Part shown: piece by piece, positions 24,875-34,100 of the stretch | How the letters are laid out: each line of letters opens with the position of its first letter | How positions within the stretch are numbered: the stretch's first letter is position 1 | NCBI GenBank assembly: GCA_903907955.1 | Contig: CAIVPZ010000032.1 | Coordinates: 1-64,000 of the forward strand | Direction: 5' to 3' | From: an uncultured Acetobacteraceae bacterium | GTDB taxonomy: Bacteria > Pseudomonadota > Alphaproteobacteria > Acetobacterales > Acetobacteraceae | Length of the DNA: 64,000 nucleotides | Made by a program: the position numbers and the translations under genes | Notes under the pieces: generated by a model | The model's input: the letters and a program-made list of their open reading frames with translations, nothing else | Databases searched by the model: none | What the model was told of the DNA's origin: nothing

Positions 24875-25350
24875 TGTTCGCATATTCACACGACGGAACA
24901 TCGTTCCGGGCGGTCGATCCGGACCATGTCGCGGCAGCGGATGAAGTGCTGTTCCAGACATATGCCACCGTGGAGCAGTTGACGGCGGCATTCCCCGGCT
25001 ACGCGGCCGCCCGGCTGCCGAGTGTCGCTCAGCAGGCCGCGTCCTGCCTGCAGAACGGCACGATCCATCTGGCATGCTCCAGCGACCCGGCACTGGACGG
25101 CACCTACGCCGCGACCCTCGCCGTCCAGTCGCAGATAGCGGCCATCGCCGCCGGCATCGGCGTCGGCCTGGGGCTGCCGCAGGGGGCAACCACGATCCCC
25201 TGGCAGGATACCGCTGGCACCGACCACGCCTTCACCCAGCCGCAGTTCCTGGAATTCGGCGCGGTGGTGCGCGATTACGCCTTCGCCCTCATTCGCTGCA
25301 CCCAGGGCGCGTTGACCACGCTGCCGTCGCCGGCGCTGGCGATCGCGTAG
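24871..25350 (+). CDS. Fibre-associated protein, DUF4376-like
   Basis: The 159-residue product (158 if ATG 24874 is used) follows the fibre gene with an overlapping start; GGGAGG at 24858-24863 favours the GTG at 24871. 'QSQIAAIAAGIGVGLGLPQGATTIPWQDTAGTDHAFTQPQFLEF' resembles the DUF4376 pattern 'W.d.dG..h.lt..qf..l' found in fibre-linked and fibre-assembly proteins. It may chaperone or cap the fibre. It is the last convincing phage structural gene. Confidence 0.65.
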   Translation: MMFAYSHDGTSFRAVDPDHVAAADEVLFQTYATVEQLTAAFPGYAAARLPSVAQQAASCLQNGTIHLACSSDPALDGTYAATLAVQSQIAAIAAGIGVGLGLPQGATTIPWQDTAGTDHAFTQPQFLEFGAVVRDYAFALIRCTQGALTTLPSPALAIA

Positions 25351-25378
25351 GGCTGTGGGGCGAGCATCTCTATGCCTG

Positions 25379-25528
25379 ATGCCTGGCAACATGGCGGCTG
25401 GCTCGCCATTCGAAAACGCCGAGGATTGCTGGTTCTGGACGGTTGGCGCACCGGTCGCGGCGCACCGGCTCCAGGTCGCACTTCGATCGCCACCGGACCC
25501 GCCCCCCGTGCCCCGCGAGGCGAGCTGA
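25379..25528 (+). CDS. Possible short right-end protein or gene remnant
   Basis: A 49-codon frame encodes 'FENAEDCWFWTVGAPVAAHRLQ' near its start. This resembles the 'F...eeaWfWtm.al.aRr' opening of a small protein family I associate with alphaproteobacterial phages, but the downstream part of that family is not continued in frame. It may be a short genuine gene next to the phage end or a decayed remnant. No strong ribosome site is present. An alternative overlapping frame from ATG 25372 looks less protein-like. Confidence 0.35.
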   Translation: MPGNMAAGSPFENAEDCWFWTVGAPVAAHRLQVALRSPPDPPPVPREAS

Positions 25529-25532
25529 CCAT

Positions 25533-25635
25533 CTCGCCAAAACGGCCCTAAACGGGCATTTAGAGGCGAGTGAGCGGAATTCAGCGGTTTCCAAAATCAG
25601 GTGGCGACGCTTCCAAAACCGGATGGCGCGCTTCA
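25533..25635 (+). mobile_element. Right end (attR) of the transposable prophage
   Basis: Two 22-bp units abut exactly: 25588-25609 (TTTCCAAAATCAGGTGGCG...) and 25610-25631 (CTTCCAAAACCGGATGGCG...), sharing 15 of 18 core bases, followed by TTCA to 25635. Read inward, the end is TGAAGCGCGCC, close to the Mu right end TGAAGCGGCGC. A looser third copy is at 25533-25554 (CTCGCCAAAACGGCC...). Adjacent 22-bp transposase sites at the right terminus are the Mu R1-R2 layout. The expected 5-bp target duplication would be TTGGC at 25636-25640, but the left flank is not in the window. Confidence 0.7.
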
Positions 25636-25656
25636 TTGGCTAAACGAATGGGGTGC

Positions 25657-25712
25657 AGGGGGCCACGGCCCCCTGCCGGGTCCAGGGCAGAGCCCTGGGC
25701 TTGCTTGCTTCC
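25657..25712. repeat. Intergenic palindromic repeat, copy 1
   Basis: This holds a GGGGGCCacGGCCCCC hairpin followed by GGGTCCAGGGCAGAGCCCTG (25678-25697), whose CCAGGGC-aga-GCCCTGG core is a second hairpin, then TTGCTTGCTT. The same core recurs at 34667 and, inverted, at 48833. It lies just after the prpE stop (minus strand) and may terminate that transcript. Confidence 0.8.
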
Positions 25713-25713
25713 C

Positions 25714-27618
25714 CTACCCCCGCCGCCCCGCCAAAGCCACGCCGATCTCATCCAGGATCGCCGGATCGTCGATGGTCGCCGGCGCGACTGTCGCTTCCCC
25801 GTCGGCGATGCGCCGGATGCTGCCGCGCAGGATTTTGCCGGAGCGGGTTTTCGGCAGCCGCAGCACCACGCGCGCCTCGCGGAACGCCGCCACCGGGCCG
25901 ATGCGGTCGCGCACCAGCGCCACCAGTTCCTTCACCACCTCGTCGTGCGGCCGGCTCACCCCGTTCTTCAGCACCACCAGCCCCAGCGGCACCTGGCCCT
26001 TCAGCTCGTCCTTGGCGCCGACCACCGCGCATTCGGCGACGTCCTTGTGCGAGGCCAGCACTTCCTCCATCGCCCCGGTGGACAGCCGGTGGCCGGCGAC
26101 GTTGATAATGTCGTCGGTGCGGCCCATCACCCACACATCGCCGTCCTCGTCGATCGTGCCGGCATCGCCGGTGCGGTACCAGCCGGGGAAATCGCTGATG
26201 TAGGAGGTGCGGAAGCCTTCCTCGTTCTGCCACAGCGTCGGTGCGCAGCCCGGGGGCAGCGGCAGGCGGACCGAGAGGTTGCCGGCCTGGCCGCGGGGCA
26301 GCACGTGGCCGTCATCGTCCAGCACCTGCACGTCGTAGCCCGGCGAGGGCCGGCCGCCGGAGCCTGGCTTGGTCGGGAACAGGCCGAGCCCCTTGAAGTT
26401 GCCGGTGATCGCCCAGCCGGTTTCGGTTTGCCAGTAATGGTCCACCACCGGGATGCGCATTTTCTCGGCTGCCCAGATGGCGGTCGGCGGGTCGCAGCGT
26501 TCGCCGGCGAGGAACTGGGTTTCCAGTTTCGACATGTCGTATTTCGCGTAATGCAGCAGCTCCGGGTCCTGCTGGCGGATGGCGCGCAACGCGGTGGGGG
26601 CGGTGAACATCGCCCGCACGCCGTGCTGGCTGCAGACCCGCCAGAATGCGCCAGGGTCCGGCGTGCCGACCGGCTTGCCCTCGTACATGACGGTGGTGCA
26701 GCCGGCCAGCAGCGGCGCGTAGACGATGTAGGAGTGGCCGACCACCCAGCCGACATCGGAGGCAGCCCAGTACACATCGCCCGGTTGCACGCCGTAGAGC
26801 ATGCTCATGGTCTTGTGCAGCGCCACCGCATGGCCGCCGTTGTCGCGCACCACGCCCTTGGGCTTGCCGGTCGTGCCGGAGGTATAAAGGATATACAGCG
26901 GGTCGGTGGCGCGGACGGTGACCGGGGCGTGCGGCGTGGCGGCGGCCTCGGCCTCGGCGAAATCGTGGTCGCGGCCGGCGATCAGGGTGGCGGTGACCTG
27001 CGGGCGCTGCAGGATCAGGGTGGATTGCGGCTTGTGCGCCGAGAAGGCGATCGCGGCATCGAGCAGCGGCTTGTAGGAAATGACCCGGCCCGGCTCCAGG
27101 CCGCAGGAGGCCGAAACGATGACGCGCGGGGTGGCGTCCTCGATGCGTTTGGCAAGCTCGGCCGCGGCGAAGCCGCCGAACACCACGGAATGGATGGCGC
27201 CCAGGCGGGCGCAGGCCAGCATGGTGATGAGGGCTTCCGGGATCATCGGCAGGTAGACCACCACCCGGTCGCCGCGCTGCACGCCGAGTGCCGCCAGCGC
27301 GCCGGCCACCCGCGCGGTGCGGTCGCGCAGGGCGGAATAGGTATAGTACTCGATCCGCCCGGTCATCGGGCTGTCCCAGATCAGCGCGTTCTGCTCGCCG
27401 CGACCGGCTTCCACATGGCGGTCGAGGGCGTTGTAGCAGGTGTTCAGCTCCGCCCCGGCGAACCACTGGCCATAGGCGCCGAGCGAGGGGTCGAAGATGC
27501 GATCGGGCGGGCGGACCCAATCGATGCCGCGGGCGGCCTCGGCCCAGAAGGCCTCGGGATCGCGCTGCCAGGCGGCGATTGTTTCGGCATAGCGGGAGGT
27601 GTTCGGCGTGTCGGTCAT
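25714..27618 (-). CDS. prpE: Propionyl-CoA synthetase (propionate-CoA ligase)
   Basis: This 634-residue AMP-forming enzyme should activate propionate (and less well acetate) to the CoA ester. 'GAELNTCYNALDRHVEAGRG' (about residues 50-70) is diagnostic for the PrpE branch. The ATP loop is 'YILYTSGTTGKPKG' (about 245), followed by 'DHYWQTETGW' (about 390), 'WYRTGD' (about 480) and 'PKTRSGKILRG' near the C-terminus, whose lysine is the known site of Pat-type acetylation. The ATG at 27618 follows AGGAG; a longer frame upstream lacks family similarity. It is divergent from the DUF485-actP pair and convergent with the prophage, and a PatZ-like acetyltransferase lies at 43331. Confidence 0.92.
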   Translation of the reverse strand: MTDTPNTSRYAETIAAWQRDPEAFWAEAARGIDWVRPPDRIFDPSLGAYGQWFAGAELNTCYNALDRHVEAGRGEQNALIWDSPMTGRIEYYTYSALRDRTARVAGALAALGVQRGDRVVVYLPMIPEALITMLACARLGAIHSVVFGGFAAAELAKRIEDATPRVIVSASCGLEPGRVISYKPLLDAAIAFSAHKPQSTLILQRPQVTATLIAGRDHDFAEAEAAATPHAPVTVRATDPLYILYTSGTTGKPKGVVRDNGGHAVALHKTMSMLYGVQPGDVYWAASDVGWVVGHSYIVYAPLLAGCTTVMYEGKPVGTPDPGAFWRVCSQHGVRAMFTAPTALRAIRQQDPELLHYAKYDMSKLETQFLAGERCDPPTAIWAAEKMRIPVVDHYWQTETGWAITGNFKGLGLFPTKPGSGGRPSPGYDVQVLDDDGHVLPRGQAGNLSVRLPLPPGCAPTLWQNEEGFRTSYISDFPGWYRTGDAGTIDEDGDVWVMGRTDDIINVAGHRLSTGAMEEVLASHKDVAECAVVGAKDELKGQVPLGLVVLKNGVSRPHDEVVKELVALVRDRIGPVAAFREARVVLRLPKTRSGKILRGSIRRIADGEATVAPATIDDPAILDEIGVALAGRRG

Positions 27619-27642
27619 CGTCGGCTCCTGGGGTGCGACCAA

Positions 27643-27696
27643 ATTTGTCATCAAATCTCCGGACGTGGAACGTCGGGGCGGGCGCCCCGGCGTTCC
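27643..27696. promoter_or_regulatory. Palindrome and hairpin upstream of prpE
   Basis: ATTTG-TCAT-CAAAT (27643-27656) is an AT-rich inverted repeat 25 bases before the prpE start and could be an operator. Just beyond it, GGAACGTCGGGGC (27667-27679) pairs with GCCCCGGCGTTCC (27684-27696), a 13-bp stem with one G-T pair, perhaps a leader hairpin in the prpE mRNA. No factor can be named. Confidence 0.35.
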
Positions 27697-28141
27697 CGAT
27701 CGGTGCAGCTCAGACGCTGGCGCTGGATGGCAGCGCGTGACGGATCCGCGCCGCCCGGAACGTCGTCGGGCGTCGGAGGTCCGCATGCGGGATCGGCGCA
27801 AGGGTCACGTCCTGGGTCTCCCTGTCTGCGTTTCATTCACCGGAGCGAACCCCGGTGGAAGCGTCTCGGTGTTTGCCCGGCGCGGGAGCGTCGGGGATCG
27901 GCCAGCGGGCGCAAGTTACGTTGTCCGGCGGGGCGCGGCAATCCGGCTGCTGCAAGGAGCGCCCCGGCAGCGGCGGGGCGGCAATATCCTTTCGTGGAAA
28001 AAAGTCGATCCTTGCATTCCTGTCATGCATCGGGGATAGAACGCACGACTGTTGCGCATTGCGAGGCGTGGGGGACGTCCCCAGGCGCGGCGAGTTGGAA
28101 CACCGGGCCGGAATCGCGGCTGCGGGAATAGGGAGAACGTG
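27697..28141. other. Divergent intergenic region between prpE and DUF485-actP
   Basis: This gene-free stretch must hold promoters for both directions. No clear -35/-10 pair, sigma-54 site or riboswitch was recognised. The last 150 bases are less GC-rich (GTGGAAAAAAGTCGATCCTTGCATTCC near 27995-28020) and a GGGAG ribosome site precedes the ATG at 28142. Short open frames here have no protein-like features. Confidence 0.5.
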
Positions 28142-28444
28142 ATGCAAGCGGATGTTGTCAACCGGGTCAGGGCGAATCCGAAGTTCGCTGAATTAATAAA
28201 GAAAAGAAATCGATACAGTTGGACGTTGGCCATCCTGATGTTGGTCATATATTATGGGTTCATTTGGCTTGTTGCTTTCAATAAGCCGTTTCTGGCGATC
28301 AAGGTTGGCACCGTGGTAACCCTCGGCTTCCCGATCGGGCTCGGTGTGATCCTGGCGGCGGTCGTCATCACCGGCCTGTACGTTTCGCGGGCCAACGGCG
28401 AGTATGAGCAACTGACCCGTGAAATCGTGGAGGACGCACGATGA
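28142..28444 (+). CDS. yjcH: DUF485 membrane protein, partner of ActP
   Basis: The 100-residue inner-membrane protein has two transmembrane helices ([16 protein letters not shown] and [21 protein letters not shown]) with a cytoplasmic N-terminus containing '[17 protein letters not shown]', the DUF485 signature. In many bacteria this gene is always directly before the acetate symporter; it may help assemble or regulate it. The stop overlaps the actP ATG, so the two are co-translated. The start is chosen for its GGGAG site and because upstream codons are not conserved in the family. Confidence 0.88.
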   Translation: MQADVVNRVRANPKFAELIKKRNRYSWTLAILMLVIYYGFIWLVAFNKPFLAIKVGTVVTLGFPIGLGVILAAVVITGLYVSRANGEYEQLTREIVEDAR

Positions 28445-30126
28445 TGCCGTTCCGTCCCGGCCGTGCGCTGCCGCTGGCCGCGTTGGCGGCCTTTGCCGCC
28501 ACGCCGGCGCTGGCTGCCGGCCCCGATCTTGGCCAGGCACAGCAGCAGGCAACCAACGTCACCGCCATCGTGATGTTCGCCGGCTTCGTCATTGTCACCC
28601 TTTTCATCACCTACTGGGCCGCCAAGCGCACCCGCTCGACGGCGGATTTCTATGCCGCCGGCGGCGGTATCACCGGCTTTCAGAACGGTCTGGCCATCGC
28701 CGGCGACTACATGTCGGCGGCCTCGTTCCTCGGTATTTCGGCGCTGGTCTATGCCAGCGGCTATGACGGCCTGATCTATTCCATCGGCTTCCTGGTGGGC
28801 TGGCCGATCATCGTCACGCTGATGGCCGAACGGCTGCGCAACCTCGGCAAGTATACTTTCGCCGACGTGGTCAGCTACCGGTTCGCCCAGACGCCGCTGC
28901 GCAGTCTGGCCGCCGCCGGCACGCTGGTCGTGGTGGCCTTCTACCTGATCGCGCAGATGGTCGGCGCCGGCCAGCTCATCAAGCTGCTGTTCGGCCTGGA
29001 CTACAACGTTGCGGTGGTGCTGGTCGGCGTGCTGATGGTGCTGTATGTCACCTTCGGCGGCATGCTTGCCACCACCTGGGTGCAGATCATCAAGGCCGGC
29101 CTGCTGCTGAGCGGCGCGACGCTGATCGCGGTGCTGGTGCTGGCGCAGTTCGGCTTCGATCCCACCGCCCTGTTCGCCCGTGCGGTCCAGGTGCACCCGA
29201 ACCACGACGCCATCATGCTGCCCGGCAAGATCGTCTCCAACCCGGTGGACGCGATCTCGCTTGGCCTGGCGCTGATGTTCGGCACCGCCGGTCTGCCGCA
29301 CATCCTGATGCGCTTCTTCACCGTGGCCGATGCCAAGGAAGCCCGCAAGTCGGTGTTCTGGGCGACCACCTTCATCGGCTACTTCTACATTCTGACCTTC
29401 ATCATCGGCTTCGGCGCCATCACCCTGGTTGCCACCAATCCGGAATTCCTGACCGGCGCGGTCGGTTCCGGCCTGCGCGGCGGCAACAACATGGCGGCGG
29501 TGTGGCTGGCCAAGGCGGTGGGCGGCGATCTGCTGCTCGGCTTCATCTCGGCGGTCGCCTTCGCCACCATCCTCGCGGTGGTGTCGGGGCTGACGCTGGC
29601 CGGCGCCTCGGCGGTGTCGCACGATCTCTATGCCAGCGTGTTCCGCCGCGGCCGGGTCAACGAGCGCGATGAGTTGCGCGTCTCGAAGATCACCACGGTG
29701 GTGCTCGGCGTGGTCGCCATCGTGCTGGGCATCGCCTTCGAGAAGCAGAACATCGCCTTCATGGTCGGCCTCGCCTTCGCCATCGCCGCCAGCGCCAACT
29801 TCCCGGTGCTGATCGTGTCGATGTACTGGCGCGGCATGACCACGCTGGGCGCGGTGGTCGGCGGCTGGCTGGGGCTGATCACGGCGGTGACGCTGACCGT
29901 GCTCAGCTCGTCGATCTGGGAGAAGGTGCTGCTCTACCCGGTCGGTTCGGCGCCGTTCCCCTACACCGCACCGGCCCTGTTCTCCATGCCGGCGGCTTTC
30001 CTTGGCGTCTGGCTGTTCTCGCTGCTCGACCGCAGCGAGCGGGCGAAGGCGGAGAGGGGCCGGTTCGAGGCGCAGTACATCCGCAGCCAGACCGGCATCG
30101 GGGCGGAGGGGGCGGCGTCGCACTGA
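28441..30126 (+). CDS. actP: Cation/acetate symporter of the sodium-solute family
   Basis: The 561-residue permease takes up acetate and related short acids (propionate, glycolate) with a cation. A cleavable signal-like N-terminus ([17 protein letters not shown]) precedes the usual helices, as in E. coli ActP. SSS-family features include '[32 protein letters not shown]' (about 80-110), '[17 protein letters not shown]' and '[15 protein letters not shown]' (about 285). With prpE next door it forms an uptake-and-activation module for short-chain acids. A stem-loop terminator follows. Confidence 0.9.
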   Translation: MMPFRPGRALPLAALAAFAATPALAAGPDLGQAQQQATNVTAIVMFAGFVIVTLFITYWAAKRTRSTADFYAAGGGITGFQNGLAIAGDYMSAASFLGISALVYASGYDGLIYSIGFLVGWPIIVTLMAERLRNLGKYTFADVVSYRFAQTPLRSLAAAGTLVVVAFYLIAQMVGAGQLIKLLFGLDYNVAVVLVGVLMVLYVTFGGMLATTWVQIIKAGLLLSGATLIAVLVLAQFGFDPTALFARAVQVHPNHDAIMLPGKIVSNPVDAISLGLALMFGTAGLPHILMRFFTVADAKEARKSVFWATTFIGYFYILTFIIGFGAITLVATNPEFLTGAVGSGLRGGNNMAAVWLAKAVGGDLLLGFISAVAFATILAVVSGLTLAGASAVSHDLYASVFRRGRVNERDELRVSKITTVVLGVVAIVLGIAFEKQNIAFMVGLAFAIAASANFPVLIVSMYWRGMTTLGAVVGGWLGLITAVTLTVLSSSIWEKVLLYPVGSAPFPYTAPALFSMPAAFLGVWLFSLLDRSERAKAERGRFEAQYIRSQTGIGAEGAASH

Positions 30127-30152
30127 CGCGCTTTCCTTGATCCGAGCGAACG

Positions 30153-30184
30153 GGGGCGTCCGGCAATGGCCGGGCGCCCCTTTC
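30153..30184 (+). terminator. Terminator after actP
   Basis: GGGGCGTCCGGC pairs with GCCGGGCGCCCC across a short AATG loop (one G-T pair), followed by TTTCC. It lies 27 bases after the actP stop and ends the DUF485-actP operon. Confidence 0.7.
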
Positions 30185-30298
30185 CGTTATTTCATCTCCT
30201 GCCGCGCGGCCGCCTTGATCCCGCCCGGCGGGCGCCGCGACGGCGCGGTCTTCTTCTCCTTGCCCGGCGATGATGCCGGACCGAAGGAGACACCAGCG

Positions 30299-30589
30299 AT
30301 GACCACCCTGATCCGCCTCGCGCTTGCCGCCGTGCTGAGCGGTGCCGTCGCCCTGCCGGCTTTCGCCGAGGACGCGCGGGTCGCGCCGGCTTCGAAGCCG
30401 CCGGTCACCCGCGTGGCCACCGGCCCCGAGGTCACCCGGCCCGATGCCACCAAACCCGATGTCACCAAGCCGGGGGCCGGCAAGCCCGCCGGGAAGCCGG
30501 CGGCCATGACCGGCAACGGCGGCAGCCATGCGCCGGTGACGCAGGCAGCCCCGCCGGCCGGCGACGCCGCCGCGCCCCGGCCGAACTGA
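30299..30589 (+). CDS. Small secreted Pro/Ala/Lys-rich protein
   Basis: The 96-residue product has a textbook signal peptide (MTTLIRLALAAVLSGAVALPAFA-ED), then a low-complexity mature part with repeated 'KPDVTKPGAGKPAGKPA' segments. AAGGAG precedes the ATG. It is probably a disordered periplasmic or surface-linked protein; no function is known. A 12-bp GC hairpin follows. Confidence 0.6.
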   Translation: MTTLIRLALAAVLSGAVALPAFAEDARVAPASKPPVTRVATGPEVTRPDATKPDVTKPGAGKPAGKPAAMTGNGGSHAPVTQAAPPAGDAAAPRPN

Positions 30590-30598
30590 CCTTGCCCC

Positions 30599-30627
30599 GC
30601 CGGGCCGGACAAGCCGTCCGGCCCGGC
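30599..30627 (+). terminator. GC-rich hairpin after the small secreted protein
   Basis: GCCGGGCCGGAC (30599-30610) and GTCCGGCCCGGC (30616-30627) form a perfect 12-bp stem with loop AAGCC. There is no U-tract, so it may be a Rho-independent terminator only in combination with other factors, or an mRNA-stabilising hairpin. Confidence 0.55.
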
Positions 30628-30706
30628 TCCGGCCAGTGGCTACCGGTTGGCGTTTTCGTCACCATTTGCTGCTTCACGTACGAACGGGGCAACCGGAGCG
30701 AACGAT

Positions 30707-30865
30707 ATGTTTCAGCATGATTTCCGCCGCCTCGTCCTGGCGCGTGACCTGCTCCGGGATGCGGTTCGCTGCGGCCAGTCTCCGGCCTGCTTTCCCGCCT
30801 CCGACCCGCCAGAGGCGGTGCAGCGCGGTGACACGCACGACCTCGCCGCCGCCAGCGAGGACTGA
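30707..30865 (+). CDS. Possible small protein, unknown
   Basis: A 52-codon frame starts at ATG 30707 with GGAG nine bases upstream: 'MFQHDFRRLVLARDLLRDAVRC' and then a Pro/Asp-rich tail. The amphipathic first helix is protein-like, but nothing else supports it. It may be a real short gene or chance in a GC-rich sequence. Confidence 0.3.
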   Translation: MFQHDFRRLVLARDLLRDAVRCGQSPACFPASDPPEAVQRGDTHDLAAASED

Positions 30866-31170
30866 CCCCGGCCCGCCGCCGGCGATGCTGTTGCGCGGGC
30901 GGCGGCGCCGGATCATTTGCCCCCCTGCGGGCAGGGCCTTAATACCCGTGCGGAATCGAGCACGGGATGGCGATGCGGGCAGTGGCGTCCAGGGCAGCGA
31001 TGTCCAGACCGTCGGTGGGGCTTGCCCTGGCCGCGCCCGCCATGCCATGCGCGCCCCATATTGCTCATGCGCCGCTCGCCCCGCTGGACGGGGCCGGGCG
31101 GCGCAGCTTTCTCTCCCTCCTGCGTCGGCTGGTCTGACTGCCGCGCCCGCACCCGAGGACCGAATAACGC
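30866..31170. other. Gap upstream of the large oxidoreductase gene
   Basis: No gene was recognised in these 305 bases. A small hairpin CCCTGC-GG-GCAGGG is at about 30925-30938, followed by an AT-richer CCTTAATACCC, which could mark a promoter or leader. Nothing matches a known riboswitch by eye. Confidence 0.35.
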
Positions 31171-34100
31171 ATGGACACCCAATTGGGCTTCGGCACCAGG
31201 TTCGCCGCACTCGGCACCCGTGAGGGCCTGGTCGCGCTGGATAAGCGCTTCCTCGAGCAGCTCGCCGGGCAGGACGCCGCCCTGCATGCGCGCCTGCTGG
31301 CCGCCCGCGCCGCCCCCGATGCGCTGGAGCCGCTGGCCGAGAGCCAGCTCATCATGGCGCTCGGCCCGGTGCTGGAAGGCTTTGTCGCCGATCTGTTCGA
31401 CCTCGGTGATGCCCTTGATGCGCTGCTGGCGCGCACCCGCCAGCTTGACCCGGTGCATGCCTGCAAGCGCCTGTTCGTGCAGCGCCAGGCGGTGAAGAAA
31501 TACGCCGACCCGTCCGGCTTCGACGGCGCCGCCCTGCGCGCGTCGCTGGAAGCGGAAATGACCGTGCCGCTCACCGAGGTGTCCTTCGCCACCCATGTCG
31601 AGGCGTGGCAGCGCAACGAGCGCACCCCGCTGCTCGACACCGCCATGCGCTACGCCGCCTGGGCCACGCTGACCCCGCAGGGCCGCGCCGCGCATGCCGG
31701 CGGCACGCTGTTCCGGCTGGCGCAGAAGGTGGACCCGCAGCACCTGGTGCCGGTGCAGACCGTCGAGCGCAACGGCGTCACCATGCAGTGCCTGCCGGAG
31801 CATGACTGGCGGCACCGCGACGGGTTCGCCCTCACCGACACCGGCATGACCGGGCAGCAGGCGCTCGACCAGATGAACTACTGCATCTGGTGCCATTCCC
31901 AGGGCAAGGATTCCTGCAGTCGCGGCCTGAAGGACCGCAAGACCGGCGCCTACCAGAAGTCGCCGTTCGGCGTCACCCTGGCGGGCTGCCCGCTCGAGGT
32001 GAAGATCAGCGAAATGCACAGCCTGCGCGCCCAGGGATTCGTGCTTGGCGCGTTTGCCACCATCGCGGTGGACAACCCGCTGATGGCGGCCACCGGCCAC
32101 CGCATCTGCAACGACTGCATGAAGGCCTGCATCTACCAGAAGCAGGAGCCGGTCGATATTCCGCAGGCTGAAACTTCCATCCTGAAGGACGTGCTGGGCC
32201 TGCCCTGGGGTTTCGAAATCTATTCCCTGCTGACCCGCTGGAATCCGCTGGATATCCGCCGCCCGCTGCCGCTGCCGGATAGCGGGCGCAAGGTGCTGAT
32301 CGTCGGCCTCGGCCCGGCCGGCTTCTCGCTGGCGCACCAGTTGATGAATGACGGCCACACCGTGGTGGCGATCGACGGGCTGAAGATCGAGCCGCTCGGC
32401 TTCGACACCCGCCAGCCGGTGCGCGACGTGGAGACGCTGTACGAAAGCCTCGACGACCGCGTCATGGCCGGGTTCGGCGGCGTCGCCGAATACGGCATCA
32501 CCGTACGGTGGAACAAGAACTACCTGAAGATCATCCGCATCCTGCTGGAGCGGCGCGCCGGCTTCGCCGCGTTCGGCGGCGTGCGCTTCGGCGGCGGCGC
32601 CACGCTGTCGGTCGATGACGCCTGGGCGATGGGCTTCGATCACGTGGCGCTGTGCATGGGCGCCGGCCGCCCGACCATCATCGACATGCCGAACGGTCTC
32701 GCCCGCGGCGTCCGTCAGGCCAGCGACTTCCTGATGGGGCTGCAGCTTACCGGGGCGGCCAAGACCTCCTCGATCGCCAACCTGCAGATCCGCCTGCCGG
32801 TGGTGGTGATCGGCGGCGGCCTGACCGCGGTCGACACCGCCACCGAAAGCCTCGCCTACTACGTGCGCCAGGTGGAGAAGTTTGCGCTGCGCTACCGCAC
32901 CCTGGTGGCCGAGCGCGGCGAACAGGCGGTGCGCATCGCCTGGTCCGAGGAGGAGGCTGGTATCGCCGCCGAGTTCCTCACCCATGCCGAGGCGATCCGC
33001 GCCGAGCGCGCCGCCGCTGCCGCCGAAGGGCGCCCGCCGGCCCTGGCCGCTTTGCTGGATTCCTGGGGCGGCGCCACCGTCGCCTATCGCCGCCAACTGA
33101 CGCAAAGCCCGTCCTACACGCTGAACCACGAGGAAGTGGCCAAGGCGATGGAGGAGGGGGTGCGCTTCGCCGAGGGGCTGGCGCCGGTCGCGGTCGAGGT
33201 GGACCGCTTCGGCCACGCCGCCGCGCTGCGCTGCGCCCGCGCCGACGGCACCGAAGTGGTGCTGCCGGCGCGCGCCGTGCTGGTGGCCGCCGGCACCCAG
33301 CCCAACACGGTGCTGGCGCGCGAGCACAACGCCATGAAGGAAGGTCGCATCCAGCTCGACGGCAAGTATTTCCAGGCGGTTGACATCGAAGGCAACAAGG
33401 TGACGCCGGTGCGCTCGCTGGCCAAGCCGGACGACAGCCACGTGCTGATGCACCGCACCGCCGAGGGGCGCTTCATCAGCTTCTTCGGCGACCTGCACCC
33501 GAGCTTCTTCGGCAACGTGGTCAAGGCCATGGGCAGCGCCAAGCGCGGTTTTACCCTTGTCAGCCAGGTGCTTTCGCAGCTTGAGCCATCGGCTGTTTCA
33601 GGCCAGGACCTGATTGCGCGCTGCCGCGACGAACTCGTTGTTGCCGTGCACGCGGTGAACCGGCTGACGCCGAATATCGTCGAAGTGGTGCTGCGCGCCC
33701 CGGCCGCCTCCCGCGCCTTCCACCCCGGCCAGTTCTACCGGCTGCAGAACTTCGAAATGAACGCCCCGCGCCTGACCGAAGCCGGGATCGGCACCACGCT
33801 GCTGTCGATGGAGGGGCTGGCGATGACCGGCGCCTGGACCGACAAGGATCGCGGCCTGCTGTCGGTGATCGCGCTGGAAATGGGCGGCAGTTCCGATCTG
33901 TGCGCCCATCTTCACCCCGGCGAGCGGGTGGTGCTGATGGGGCCGACCGGCACCCCCACCGAAATCCACGCCAACACCACCGTGGCGCTGGTGGGCGGCG
34001 GGCTGGGCAATGCGGTGCTGTTCTCGATCGGGGCGGCGATGCGGGCGGCCGGCACCAAAGTGATCTACTTCGCCGGCTACAAGGCGCTGCGCGACCGCTA

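Larger units (their letters stand above)
1..25635 (+). mobile_element. Late region and right end of a transposable (Mu-like) prophage
   Basis: Nearly all genes here are co-oriented, overlap by 1-4 bases, and encode phage lysis, packaging, head and tail proteins. The packaging block (DUF2730, VpaChn25_0724 type, DUF3486, gp28-like terminase, MuF domain) is that of Mu/B3-like transposable phages. The tail tip (DUF2460, DUF2163, NlpC/P60, large tip protein) is of the gene-transfer-agent/siphovirus type. The right boundary is placed at 25635, after two adjacent 22-bp repeats and a terminal TTCA. Early genes (repressor, transposase A and B) and the left end are outside the window, so transposition itself is inferred. 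All structural genes seen are intact, so the element may be functional. Confidence 0.85.

Noticed and set aside
1-25635. Classification as a gene transfer agent rather than a prophage
   Set aside because: The terminase pair, antirepressor, lysis genes and Mu-like terminal repeats point to a self-mobilising phage; only the tail tip is GTA-like.
27990-28025. Sigma-54 promoter before DUF485-actP
   Set aside because: The TGG and TTGCA elements are 16 bases apart rather than the required spacing, so the match fails.
25570-28131. 853-codon + strand open frame opposite prpE
   Set aside because: It mirrors the GC-rich prpE gene codon by codon, has no domain and no ribosome site, and prpE has full family motifs on the other strand.
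28252-30123. 623-codon minus-strand open frame opposite actP
   Set aside because: It is an antisense shadow of a clear membrane transporter with a His/Gln/Glu-rich, implausible composition.
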